From NCBI RefSeq assembly GCF_963576545.1, contig NC_083648.1, positions 21,191,654 through 21,255,653 on the forward strand: a stretch of DNA of 64,000 nucleotides, written 5' to 3'. The notes beneath the pieces are model-generated. The model ran no database searches. It worked only from the letters and a program-made list of their open reading frames with translations, and was not told the origin of the DNA. Below are positions 35,374 through 46,639 of the stretch, in pieces (the first letter of the stretch is position 1; each line of letters starts with the position of its first letter). A program made the translations under genes and the position numbers. Source of the DNA: Limanda limanda (Eukaryota > Chordata > Actinopteri > Pleuronectiformes > Pleuronectidae).

Positions 35374-36319
35374 CATATATCTTATCTCCAAATCTGATCT
35401 CAAATGGATAATTAAATGATTCCTAAACTATTATTAAACAACTCAAGCCCAACTATTACTGGATTCTTTGAGGCTAATACCAATATCAATATTATCTTAT
35501 TTTTCATATTCATTCACTGGCCAATTATTTCTAATTAATTATTTTGACAAGAACACACAGATGCATTGTGACAAATGGTTCTGAGAGAGATGAAGAAACC
35601 TCTCAGCATCTGGATAGACAATCGATGTGATGGTGTCCCTATCCTCTGACATTTCTCTGCTGACATGTCATGTTATTGTTTGCTGACAAGACCACAATAT
35701 CGTTGAATGTTTGCAATAAAAATATGTCTATATCAAATAACTACAAATAAGAAACCTGTTTACGTGTGCGTTACTAGAACCTAGAGGTCAAAATTGTAAC
35801 CCAACAGATATGAGGATTGTTGAGGCCAAAAGCAGAACCAGTCATACCTGTGGTTGCCTTCAGTTGTAATAAAGACTTGATTTATATAACAGCCAATTGT
35901 ATCTTTCTTCACACAATTTATAATATGAGTAAAATGTCTGATAAAACTCCCTTTATGTTGTTTTCTTTGACGAGTGCAAACATCCTGGGCAGGATCTTTT
36001 CCAGCTGAGATATAATGTTGTCACTGCTGTCTGATGGACAAACTATAAAATGCTGGCACTGTTTATTTGGTTATTTTTTATTCTTTCAGTTGACATATGT
36101 ACAGTAATACTGATATACAGAGTATTGGTTTATATATATTTTACTGTCTGGCTCCGTTTATAAGAAATCCTCTCTGCATCATTAACAATCTGCAGTAACC
36201 CCCAGCTATGAAAGAAATAATCTGACATTTTAGAAATTGTGGAGTAGAATTTAAAGTGGCTTTTATTACCTTCATTACCTTAAGGCAGGTAATAAAAATA
36301 CATTATGTCATATACGTAC

Positions 36320-36425
36320 TAAGCTGACCTAACAAGCTGCTGGCTGTATAGATTCATTCTTATTACACGGGTATGAGATCCCTGGCATATAATCCAATAC
36401 ATGTGTGTTTTCCAAAATGTCAATC
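36320..36425 (+). repeat. dispersed teleost repeat, copy 2 (degenerate)
   Basis: Contains AAGCTGACCTAACAAGCTGC followed by TGGCTGTAT and ends with TTTTCCAAAATGTCAA, matching the core and 3' end of the family seen at 2040-2180. Confidence 0.4.
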
Positions 36426-36930
36426 AAACAAATAACACCAACTGTGTCTGTCCATATATCTGTCAGTGTCTTTATCAAATATGCCAGCGACACTTTCACA
36501 TATTGTGTCGCCTTTTGAAACATAACTGCTCTTTTCCTGCTCTTCACATTTCAAATAAATGTGTGTCGACATCACCTTCCTGACTCTGACTCCCTCTCCT
36601 TCCATCGCAATTTCTTTTTGTTGCCTCTTTGCAAATGCCAATTTTCTTCAGTGTCTCTCCTTCACACACACATGCACACTACCCATTCTAATTGTCAAGG
36701 TTGGCTGACGTAATCGATCAGAGCAATTTTATTCACAGTAGCTTCTTCTGACAGGCTGCAGAATTTATGAGTCACGGGATAAAGTCGGAGCAGAAAGGAG
36801 TGGTTTGATTTTTATATTTCTTTTGGGCCATTTTCATCAGCCTAGTGGCAACCCCCTTCTCTCTGCCCGTGCTCATATGTCACTGACTGAGGGGAGTGGG
36901 AGACTGAAGTAATGAAGGAAGCTAAAAGGG

Positions 36931-36933
<3 letters not shown>

Positions 36934-37023
<90 letters not shown>
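36934..37023. repeat. (CA)n microsatellite, about 45 units
   Basis: Uninterrupted CA dinucleotides over about 90 bp. Confidence 0.98.
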
Positions 37024-37024
<1 letters not shown>

Positions 37025-38195
37025 CCAAACCTAACCTAAGTCTTTACTTTATAATGTATTGATTTATAGGGACTGCTTTTGGTCTTCATAATGTGACTCT
37101 GTCAACATATTTAGGTCCCCTGAACGTCAGTAATACCTGTACCACACACATCCACACACGCAGGGGTTCACACTCAGGTATCCTTATCGTGGCCTTTACA
37201 TTGACTTCCATTCATTGTGGACTGCCAGATCCTAACCTTGACCAAAACCTCAATTCACATCTTGACCAGGAGCTGACAAATTAAGTTTTGCCTCATGAGG
37301 ACCAGGCTTTGATCGAGTGTGCTGGTCCTGGCACGGTCAGTGTTGCTGGCCCTAAAGGTCCTCAAGAGCGAACTAAAAGCAGTACACACACACACACACA
37401 CATCGATTTCCTGGCCGCATACTCTGACCTTAACCAGAATATTGACGGATTCTACAATTTACAATTTCATAGTTTAAATTGCATTGACTTTCTTTTTATC
37501 CCCAGTCCCCATAACGTCAGTGTATGAATATATTTAAATCCACACGACATGAGTAATCACTAGAACACATTCCAATCACATTTGACTGCTGCTCAGTACA
37601 GTTTTGTTTCCCAGTGCAGTGGATGGCTGAGATCAGAGAGTTTGGATGATGGATGAAAAGGAATCACATCCTCCTCTATTGAGAAGCAGAACAGTCCGTT
37701 CCATTTCCGTGTTCTCCGCAGGTCTGTCAAAAAGTATATTCACATGAATGGGTTTTGTATTTGATTCTGTTTCGTTTTAAGCTGCTGCGTTGTTGTGTTT
37801 CCGCAAATGTTTCAGTTGAGTGATTCTGAATTGTAAATATGACTCCTTTTTATTGCCGCTCAGTCGAAAGTATTATTCAAGAAGAAATCACAAAGTGTGG
37901 GTGTTTGTGTGTTTGTGTGTAAAAATGAAATGAAAACGATGCTTCGATAACGATTGCTTATCACGCCACAATATTGCATTCCAGTGATATTGGTTGTGGG
38001 CTCGTGTCTGCACTCAGAGTCACTGCATGCTCATAAATTATGTCATGGAAGTGACAGCATCTGCCGACTGCAATTGATGGATGTCATGTGTGTGTCAAAT
38101 TGCACTCTGGCATGTAGCGTATATTGTTATCTGTGCAGTCTGGCATATAGACAGGAATTAATGGAACTAAAAGTCATCATCTTTTTTGTCTTCTT

Positions 38196-38218
38196 CCCCC
38201 CCCCCCCCCCCCCCCCCC
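38196..38218. repeat. homopolymer run of 23 C
   Basis: An unbroken poly-C run followed by a short CA/CT segment. Confidence 0.98.
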
Positions 38219-38985
38219 ACCCTCATCCATTTCTTATTGCCATCTGCCTGTGTCGCTCTCAGGTCGGCCACTATACAATTACAGCCAGGAGAGATTTCCG
38301 TCATCGTGTCTGGCAGACTCCAGCTAATGAAGAATTTAAAAGATCTCTGCAGGTGCAAGAAGTCAACTTGTCTGCATGGATGTGTCCACGGCAGACAGAC
38401 ATACCCTAACCCTCGGACCTAAACAATCAAGGTCCTATCCGGGGCCCTGCTGTTTGGCTCCACGCTGCAGCATGTGCTGAATAGCAATTAACCGGAGGAA
38501 CATGCATTAAACCTCATTAGCAAAGAGACTGTGGCGCCCAGAAGTCAGAATGAGGAAACATGACGGTCCTGCTGCAGCAGCAGACAGTGTGTCACTGTTA
38601 GCTCGCGCTGACCTGAGCACACTACATTCTTCTTGGCATCTCCTGTAGTGTCACTGTAATGCTCCTGCCAGATTCCCTATGAGGCGTGTGCTGTGTTCAG
38701 CAGTAATCTTATTATCGGCCTATTTCATTTTTTTCCCCCATCACAACAGCATCACTTTAATGTTCCCATGTGATTGGAATATACAGTGGCTCTGCGGAGA
38801 AATGGGTATTATCAGATCACGGTGGCTGTTTTAGTGCTGCAACATGATGGAACAAAATCCAAAGTCCTAAGTCTCTGCTTTGACCTCTTTCCTATTTGTT
38901 TTCTTTCAATCATCACACTGTGAAATAAAGAAAACAAGGACCATTTAATAATTATCATTATAAATTTCCCTCAGGATCAATAAAG

Positions 38986-39327
<342 letters not shown>

Positions 39328-39329
39328 AA

Positions 39330-40360
39330 GGAGATTTATTAGGAACACAGAGTCTGAAACAACATTTTTCACATCCAGCTTTTTGCTGAAACAGTTTTTC
39401 AAGGTTTGTTGATTTAACTTTATGGAGGCTGTTTCTGAGTCACTGCTGAATTGCATATGTCACATATTAATCTTACTGACACTTTAGGGCTAGGGTTTTA
39501 GGTTCACTTAATGCAGTCCAATAGAACGGCTCCATCGTATCTATTGTAACAAAGCTGGTGATGTTCAGTTTTGAGTATCACTGTTAGAAAAGTCTACATT
39601 TTATGATGTGTATATTGAGAAAAAATTTTGTCTTTATCATTTATATACAAACAAAATAAAGTAAAAAAAATGATTTTTAGACATCATAAAAGTAGACTTT
39701 ATGGCAGAGTAGTTGTATTCGATAACATTATATTGTACATGAGCACCTGACATATATACGTTTATGTAGCTATATAGACCAATAGCTTCCATAAAGAATT
39801 CTCAGTCAGCAATCCCCTCCAAGACAAAAAATAATCCAGGGACCCTCCTCATATTTATGTCCCTTGGGAGAATATCATATCATATTATATCATATCATGA
39901 TAAGTTTAATGGATGGATCTGGACTGTGTTCACAGACCCCCTGGCAGTGTGCCCCCATTTTAGAACCACTTCTATAGACTACACATGTATTGCATTTGCT
40001 ATATTTGTAACATTTTGGAGATAAGCTAATGAGTGATTTGCAATGTGATGTTTTATGAATTGCATTGTATTAGCTATAATGACATGTTCCGTCTATATCC
40101 AGGGGAAAATGAACTATAACACATTAATACTTTAAAAGAGGTCTACTTACTATTTTGTATTTTGCTACGACATAATTTAACCCATAACAGCCTCGAATAT
40201 AACATTTTGATCTTCAATGTGGTGTATGGTGTCTTTGGGTGTCAAAATAAAAGCTTTAAATTTTACCTAAATCCAGAGATAATTCCATAAACAAAACATA
40301 ATTTGTTTCACTCCCACTCTCCTGAAGTATATGCTGCACTGCAGACACATTTATACAACA
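39330..40360. other. AT-rich non-coding DNA
   Basis: No frame or repeat family recognised. A short ATATCATATC alternation stands near 39873-39900. Confidence 0.5.
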
Positions 40361-40513
40361 GACCATGAAACAGCAATGTTACCTGGTGTTTTTCAGGATT
40401 GAACATAAGACAATAACAAATATGATCCTTGATAATAAACAAGCTCTGTTACTATCCCACAGAGGCGCACACACACACTGTCCCCCTCCACATCCCACAG
40501 GCAGAGACCTACC

Positions 40514-40722
40514 GTGTGGACTTGATGTTGGCAGCAGTCTCCTCACTTGTGAGACAAAAAAAACAACTAAAACAAGTCAATCAATAAAAGTGAAAAGATG
40601 CAGCCCACTTGAGATCAGAGCGGACAGAAGCCAGGTCATTGTTGTTCTCTGTGACTGACTCTACTGTCCACACAGGCTCAGCTCGTCCATCGGAAGGAAA
40701 ACTGCTCACATCTGCCGGAGCC
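40514..40722 (-). promoter_or_regulatory. candidate lrrc24 non-coding first exon
   Basis: On the minus strand a good donor, CACACG|GTAGGT, follows 40514. A start about 30 nt after the TATA box would make an exon of about 200 nt. It contains a six-codon upstream frame (M-R-L-R-Q-M then stop). It is the nearest well-formed minus-strand first exon upstream of the splice site at 28556, but the link to lrrc24 is inference. Confidence 0.4.
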
Positions 40723-40747
40723 GCATGTCCGCAGCGGAGATGCTCGA

Positions 40748-40754
40748 TTTATAC
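40748..40754 (-). promoter_or_regulatory. TATA box of a minus-strand promoter
   Basis: On the minus strand AGAGTATAAATCGAGC contains TATAAAT, followed about 30 nt later by a CpG-rich segment (CTCCGCTGCGGACATGCGG) suitable for a transcription start. GA-rich and CpG-containing DNA lies upstream to about 41.1 kb. Confidence 0.45.
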
Positions 40755-40888
40755 TCTTCTGTCGGTTTGGCTTTTTTTCCCTCCTTTGGTTTGATTTGAT
40801 TTCTTTCCGTTATAGTCCAACAGTGACACTCCTGCAATTATCCCTGCGAGAAGTGACTCCCTCCCCCTTTGTGCCTCTCTCTGTATCT

Positions 40889-40975
40889 GAAGAGAGAGAG
40901 AGAGCGCGCGAGAGAGAGAGGGAGAGAGAGAGGAGAGAGAGAGATGGAGGTGGAGAGTGAGAGAGAGAGACTCAG
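40889..40975. repeat. (GA)n-rich tract upstream of the minus-strand promoter
   Basis: GAGA runs with GCGCGC and GGTGGA interruptions. Its position 140-220 bp upstream of the TATA box suggests a nucleosome-poor promoter region, which is inference. Confidence 0.85.
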
Positions 40976-41510
40976 CTCTCTTTCCTCCTGGTCTCTCACT
41001 TCCAAATCAGACACTGTGCGGTTGCCTGGCACCGGTTCTCACACACTTCACTTAATAAAAGTGCGGGATCATTTCCTCCCGCGGCCAAAAACGCACCGGG
41101 AGAAGCAATGGGACTTTTATTGTGAAACAGCACCATTCCCGGTTATGTCAGCACCACGGACAGCGGCCTTTTATTCTGAAAGGCTAACGAGGGTAGGTGG
41201 AGGGAGGGAGGGAGGGAGAGCGGGGGTGGGGGTGGGGATGTGTGGGCGGGGGTATCTCTTCTCATATTTACATTTTAAACCATGCAAACAGTGAAAGAGA
41301 TGAACACGTGCACATGGGATCACATGCCTGTTCATATTTATATTGGCAGAAAATACACAGAGAAAGAAAATGCAAAAAATACATTAATGTTTATATAAAT
41401 GAATAGATAAAATATAGGTGCCAAAGTAAAGGGGAAAAATTGTTGACTTGTATTGCCCAATTTAATTTACTAGCTATTGAGGTATGTATTTAACTGAACA
41501 CAGAAGCAGG

Positions 41511-41959
41511 CAGATGACTGAAGAGTCAGAACAGGCAGATGAGTGAAGAGTCAGAACAGGTAGATGAGTGAAGGGTCAGAACAGGGAGATGAGTGAAGAG
41601 TCAGAACAGGCAGATGAGTGAAGACTTTGAACAGGTAGATGAGTGAAGAGTCAGAACAGGCAGATCAGTGAAGAGTCGGAACAGGCAGATGAGTGAAGAG
41701 TCAGAACAGGCAGATGAGTGAAGAGTCAGAACGGGCAGATGAGTGAAGAGTCAGAACAGGCAGATGAGTGAAGAGTCAGAACAGGCAGATCAGTGAAGAG
41801 TCAGAACAGGCAGATGAGTGAAGAGTCAGAACAGGCAGATGAGTGAAGAGTAAGAACAGGCAGATGAGTGAAGAGTCAGAACAGGCAGATGAGTGAAGAG
41901 TCAGAACAGGAAGATGAGTGAAGAGTAAGAACAGGCAGATGAGTGAAGAGTCAGAACAG
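41511..41959 (+). repeat. 25-bp minisatellite, left block (about 18 units)
   Basis: The unit is CAGATGAGTGAAGAGTCAGA followed by ACAGG. Units vary by single bases (CAGATCAGTG, AAGGGTCAGA, GGAAGATGAG). The array is cut at CAGAACAG by the LINE. Confidence 0.98.
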
Positions 41960-42126
41960 TAAGTAAGTAAGTAAGTAAGTTTTATTTATAGAGCACATTT
42001 AAATACAGCATAAAACTGACCAAAGTGCTGTACAATGACAATAAAAGGCAAATAATGCAATATAACAATACAAATTGACCTTAAGTCTTAAAATCCAATA
42101 CAAAGTGCAATAACATTCAATAACAG

Positions 42127-45100
42127 TTAGGGGGAAAGGAAGGCCAGGGAGTAAAAGTGGGTTTTTAGCCTAGACTTGAAGGCAGAAATGGAGGGGGCGG
42201 ATCTAATGTCCTGAGGGAGGAGGTTCCACAGACGTGGAGCGGCGACAGCAAAGGCCCTATCACCTTTCTGCTTGAGCCCTGAGCGTGGCACGTGCAGAAA
42301 ACCTTTGCTAGAGGATCTGAGGGACCTTTGGACTGACTGGGGCTGTACAAGGTCAGTGATGTAGGCTGGGGCCAGCCCATTGAGTGCCTTAAAAACAAAT
42401 AATAAAACTTTAAACTGTATCCTAAAATGAATAGGGAGCCAGTGCAAGGAGGCCAGAATGGGGGTGATGTGCTCACGCCTCTTGGTGCCAGTTAAAAGAC
42501 GTGCAGCTGCATTTTGAACCAGCTGTAGACGTCTGAGTGAGGATTGGGGGAGGCCGAGGTAGAGGGAATTGCAATAATCCAGCCGTGATGTGATAAAGGC
42601 ATGAATTACTATCTCCAGGTCTTTATGAGATAGGAAGGTTTTGAGGCGGGAGATCACTCTAAGTTGGTAGAAACTAGTTTTGACCACATTACTAATTTGT
42701 TTGTCAAGACAGAGTTCAGAGTCGAGGATGACACCCAGGTTTCTGGCGTAGGGTGTGACAAATGGAGTGAGGTAACCTAAATTATTTAGAGCAGTGCATC
42801 TTGCATTGGGGGGCCCAAAAATGATGACTTCTGTCTTGTCACCATTTAACTGGAGGAAGTTGTTGGCCATCCAGTTTCTGATGTCTTCAAGACAGGCCAG
42901 GAGAGATTGGATGGAGTCCATAGATTTTAATGGCAGGTACAGCTGTGAGTCATCTGCATAGAGATGAAAAGAGATGTTATGCTTTCTTATAATGTCACCC
43001 AGTGGGAGCATATACAGGCTGAATAGCATGGGACCTAGTATGGACCCCTGAGGGACCCCATAAGAGGCAGGGGCAGATGATGAAGAGAACTGGCCTATAG
43101 AGACAGAGAAAGTCCTGTGTTTAAGGTAAGAGCTGAACCAAAGTAATGCAGTCTCCCTGATACCCACCTGCTGGTCCAGGCGGGTGAGGAGGATGTTGTG
43201 ATCTACAGTGTCGAAAGCAGCACTAAGGTCAAGTAATATCAAGATGGCATTATCACCAGAATCCAAAGTGAGGAGCAGATCATTAGTTACTTTAAGCAGG
43301 GCAGTTTCTGTGCTGTGAAGGGATCTAAAACCTGATTGAAAGGGTTCTAGTATGTGGTGGGTGGTCAGAAAGGGAGTCAACTGTGACAAAACAGCTTTCT
43401 CTAAAACTTTAGAAAGAAAAGGAAGCTTAGAGATGGGGCGGTAATTTTTTAGGCATTCAGCATCAAGGTTGTGTTTTTTAAGCAAGGGTTGGACAACCGC
43501 ATGCTTAAAACATGTAGGGACAGTGCCGGATGTGAGGCATGAGTTTAGAATTACCTGAATAGAGGGGCCAACTGCATCAAAAACATCCTTTATGATAGAA
43601 GAGGGAATAGCATCATGGGGGGATGCAGTGGGTTTCATGTGCAATACTAAATCCTGCAGTTCAATGAGAGAAATGGGCTGAAATTGGTTAAAAATAGCTG
43701 GTGCACCAGAATAATCTGGTGGAGAGGGTGATGAGGAGGGGGTAAACAATGATCTAATGTTCTCTATTTTATTGGTGAAAAACTTAAGGAATTTCTCGCA
43801 GGTATCAGTAGATACATCAGCAACTGGGGAGTTAAGAGGGTTGATAAAAGAATTAATAGTGCTAAATAAAATGTTGGGTCTATTAGAGTGTTTGCTAATC
43901 AGACCAGAGAGGTGTTTTGACCTGGCTTTTTTTGCTGCTGCCTGGAAGGAAGCTAGTGCAGTTTTAAAAATTTCAAAGGAGACAGTTAGGTGATCCTTTT
44001 TCCATTTCCTTTCGGCTCTACGGCAGGCCTGTCTGAGAGAGCGGGTGGCCTCATCCAACCAACATTGAGATTTTTGCTTGGGGCGGCTATATGTAAGAGG
44101 AGCTACAGAGTCAAATATGGAAGAGCAAGAAGAGTGGAAAAGGCTGACTAAATCATCCGGGCTAGAAGAGGATGATGCCGCTGTTGCAATAGTAGATGCA
44201 ACAGTTTTACTAAGAAAGCTATCAGAGAACTGGGCTGCAGTAAGAGAGTTTATGTGGCGAGAGTAACGACCTTGAGCTCTGGCAGTTCGCAATGGATTGG
44301 AGAGGGTAACATCAAACATAATAGGCTTATGGTCAGAGAAAGTGGCATCCTCAATCACAATATTATCTACAGAAAAGCCATAAGATAAAATAAGAGTTAT
44401 AAGTGTATGTCCCAAAATATGAGTAGCTTTATTTATATGTTGAGTAAGACCAAAGGCATCTATTACACCACGGAATTCCTTAACCATGGGTCTGTCTGGA
44501 CAGCAGACGTGGATATTAAAGTCACCAAGTATGAGAAGACGATCATGCAATGAGACAAAATGGGAGAGAAAGTCAGAGAATTCTGTTATAAAGTCTTTGT
44601 CAGGCTTAGGGGGCCTATAGATGAGTACACAAACCAGTGGGGACATAGCAGATTCTACAATTACGCATTGCAGTTCGAAAGTGGAGAAACTCCCTACAGA
44701 GAGTGTCCGTAATTTAAAATTATTTTTGAAGAAGAGAGCTACTCCACATCCTCTTCCAGCGCACCTCGGTGTGCTAATGAACGAGCAGTTAATAGGGCAA
44801 AGTTCGCCGAAGACAGAAGACTGGCCAACTCCAGCGCTGATCCAAGTCTCGGTTAAAAACAGGAAGTCCAGATTGTGATGAGAGAAGAAGTCATTTAAAA
44901 CAAAAGTTTTGTTAGACACAGACCTGCAGTTGACCAAGGCGATTTTTGCCGTGGAATGAATCGCAGCCTGGGGGCAACGGGAGTAATCCACAGGACGGAT
45001 GTTCAGGGAGTTCACTCCACCGCTACGGATCCGCAGTCTCGGACGAGCAGAGCTGACAGGTGTTTGGGGTCGATGCGGAGTGATGGATTCATGGCAGGAG

Positions 45101-45645
45101 TACCTCGGATCCCACGAACGATGAGCCAGGAAGAGATCTTTCCGTCCTAGATGGGCTGCAGAGAGATGACAGGGCCACGGCTGTGCGGGAGTAACACACG
45201 CTGTTTTCCTGATCGCCCCCCGGACTCCTCCGCGTTTGCCTCGGCGCTTCCGACGCTTTTTCCGGAGAGAGACACAGCGGACTCCGACGCTTTTTCCGGA
45301 GAAAGACACAGCGGACTCCACCCAGACTCCTCCGCGTTTGCCTCGGCGCCTCCGACGCTTCTTCCGGAGAGAGACACAGCAGGGTAGCCGAAGGACACAC
45401 ACCAGGTTGGGGTGTACAAACGGAGGGTGACATCTGGTGTAGGGAACAGGAGACCCACTAGTATGGGTCACCAGTGCATTTCTGAGATGTAGCAGAGTCT
45501 GACGATCATAGGTCCAGTTAGCGGCAACAGAGCAGTGCCCGCATAGCGTAAGTCTCAGCATAAACAAACATAAAACAACTCGAACAGTTACGATCTGACG
45601 GAGCTGACGGCAGGCCAACAAACACACTGGCGCCATCTTGCTCAA
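42127..45645 (-). CDS. LINE polyprotein: APE-type endonuclease and reverse transcriptase, 1172 aa
   Basis: A single open frame with no stop. Residues 46-56 ([11 protein letters not shown]) are a motif usual near the start of fish LINE proteins. Two Arg/Lys-rich blocks lie at 91-107 and 125-142. Endonuclease about 235-445: N239, T-E-T-W (E266), G-D-F-N (374-377), S-D-H (437-439). Reverse transcriptase about 700-980: N-Y-R-P-I-S-K, S-G-F-R, motif [10 protein letters not shown] (D806), motif [11 protein letters not shown] (863-872), motif C Y-A-D-D (896-899), motif D and N-L-G-V-I-L-D. The C-terminal region ends [11 protein letters not shown], common in fish L2 elements. The canonical Asp in the H-T-L-D-L-I-L motif is replaced (H-T-L-I-T-L-I-L), which may cripple the endonuclease. 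Confidence 0.95.
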   Translation of the reverse strand: MSKMAPVCLLACRQLRQIVTVRVVLCLFMLRLTLCGHCSVAANWTYDRQTLLHLRNALVTHTSGSPVPYTRCHPPFVHPNLVCVLRLPCCVSLRKKRRRRRGKRGGVWVESAVSFSGKSVGVRCVSLRKKRRKRRGKRGGVRGAIRKTACVTPAQPWPCHLSAAHLGRKDLFLAHRSWDPRYSCHESITPHRPQTPVSSARPRLRIRSGGVNSLNIRPVDYSRCPQAAIHSTAKIALVNCRSVSNKTFVLNDFFSHHNLDFLFLTETWISAGVGQSSVFGELCPINCSFISTPRCAGRGCGVALFFKNNFKLRTLSVGSFSTFELQCVIVESAMSPLVCVLIYRPPKPDKDFITEFSDFLSHFVSLHDRLLILGDFNIHVCCPDRPMVKEFRGVIDAFGLTQHINKATHILGHTLITLILSYGFSVDNIVIEDATFSDHKPIMFDVTLSNPLRTARAQGRYSRHINSLTAAQFSDSFLSKTVASTIATAASSSSSPDDLVSLFHSSCSSIFDSVAPLTYSRPKQKSQCWLDEATRSLRQACRRAERKWKKDHLTVSFEIFKTALASFQAAAKKARSKHLSGLISKHSNRPNILFSTINSFINPLNSPVADVSTDTCEKFLKFFTNKIENIRSLFTPSSSPSPPDYSGAPAIFNQFQPISLIELQDLVLHMKPTASPHDAIPSSIIKDVFDAVGPSIQVILNSCLTSGTVPTCFKHAVVQPLLKKHNLDAECLKNYRPISKLPFLSKVLEKAVLSQLTPFLTTHHILEPFQSGFRSLHSTETALLKVTNDLLLTLDSGDNAILILLDLSAAFDTVDHNILLTRLDQQVGIRETALLWFSSYLKHRTFSVSIGQFSSSSAPASYGVPQGSILGPMLFSLYMLPLGDIIRKHNISFHLYADDSQLYLPLKSMDSIQSLLACLEDIRNWMANNFLQLNGDKTEVIIFGPPNARCTALNNLGYLTPFVTPYARNLGVILDSELCLDKQISNVVKTSFYQLRVISRLKTFLSHKDLEIVIHAFITSRLDYCNSLYLGLPQSSLRRLQLVQNAAARLLTGTKRREHITPILASLHWLPIHFRIQFKVLLFVFKALNGLAPAYITDLVQPQSVQRSLRSSSKGFLHVPRSGLKQKGDRAFAVAAPRLWNLLPQDIRSAPSISAFKSRLKTHFYSLAFLSP
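45224..45383 (-). repeat. internal tandem duplication (102-bp period) in the LINE frame
   Basis: GACTCCTCCGCGTTTGCCTC recurs at 45224 and 45325, and a 30-bp core with CCGACGC, TTTTCCGGAG and GACACAGC occurs three times, near 45250, 45284 and 45352. It encodes the two basic blocks 34 residues apart; the middle core copy is read in another frame. Confidence 0.9.
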
Positions 45646-45663
45646 CGAAAACCTCAGGATCAG

Positions 45664-46062
45664 CAGAACAGGCAGATGAGTGAAGAGTCAGAACAGGCAG
45701 ATGAGTGAAGAGTCAGAACAGGCAGATGAGTGAAGAGTCAGAACAGGAAGATGAGTGAAGAGTAAGAACAGGCAGATGAGTGAAGAGTCAGAACAGGCAG
45801 ATGAGTGAAGAGTCAGAACAGGCAGATGAGTGAAGGGTCAGAACAGGAAGATGAGTGAAGAGTCAGAACAGGCAGATGAGTGAAGGGTCAGAACAGGCAG
45901 ATGAGTGAAGAGTCAGAACAGGCAGATGAGTGAAGAGTCAGAACAGGCAGATGAGTGAAGAGTCAGAACAGGAAGATGAGTGAAGAGTCAGAACAGGCAG
46001 ATGAGTGAAGAGTCAGAACAGGCAGATGAGTGAAGAGTCAGAACAGGCAGATGAGTGAAGGG
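45664..46062 (+). repeat. 25-bp minisatellite, right block (about 16 units)
   Basis: Continues the same 25-bp unit after the LINE, starting with a duplicated CAGAACAG. The left and right blocks restore a perfect register if one copy of these 8 bp and the LINE are removed. Confidence 0.98.
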
Positions 46063-46385
46063 TAGTGAAGATACAAGCTTCACATGTAGCAACACACACT
46101 AGCACAGTGGTAGAACAATCTGGTGAAGAATGGAGAACCAGGGTATTTGTACAGTTGAGATGGAACACATGTGTGCAGATTGAACAGGTGCCATGAGTAA
46201 AAGACTGCACCCACAACAGAGAACACATAGCGATGGAGGGGAGGCAGGAAACACAGAGGTCACAGCTGGAGTGTTGATAGTCGGCTCCCGTGCCCGTTGT
46301 GAACCTGCCTGTTTAGAATGTTCTGTTCACTTGTCTTGTGTTGATGCTCAGGAGCGTCTTCATAACTATTCCTCCTCAAATATTT

Positions 46386-46450
46386 CTACAATATACTGTC
46401 TCGTTTTACTGTTTGTGTGCTGGACATTGTGTGTGCAGAGCTTTTTATAA
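46386..46450 (+). repeat. dispersed repeat shared with 13550-13612, copy 2
   Basis: ACAATATACTGTCTCGTTTT, then GTGTGCTGGACATTGTGTG and TGCAGAGCTTTTTATAA correspond to the 13.55-kb copy. Confidence 0.5.
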
Positions 46451-46639
46451 ACGGTCTATGGTGTAGAGTGAGGTGTAGAACCTGTAGTTAACTATTAAAA
46501 AATGTAACTTATTTCCACAATTGTTATGTAAATTCACAGTCTCAGAATTCAATTCACAGATATATAATCTACATCAATGTCACTCTTTAATTTATGTGAG
46601 AAAATTGACAGGGTAAAATCTATAGATCAACTTAAAAAA

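Larger units (their letters stand above)
41960..45663 (-). mobile_element. L2-like LINE retrotransposon, inserted in a minisatellite
   Basis: 3.7 kb between 8-bp duplications CAGAACAG at 41952-41959 and 45664-45671. In its own (minus) direction it starts 18 nt before the ATG, carries a single long frame, and ends with a short 3' UTR containing CACTTTGGTCAGTTTTATGC, GTGCTCTATAAATAAAAC and an (ACTT)n tail of about five units. A short microsatellite tail rather than poly-A, an APE endonuclease and the RT type point to the L2 (or close CR1) group. The uninterrupted frame shows a fairly young insertion, or at least a little-decayed one. Confidence 0.92.

Noticed and set aside
36842..37024. Frames of alternating Val/Cys or Thr/His over CA repeats (also 50040-50286)
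   Set aside because: Direct translation of dinucleotide repeats; not genes.
44078..45430. Plus-strand open frames across the LINE
   Set aside because: Antisense shadows of the minus-strand LINE protein, which has all the endonuclease and RT motifs.
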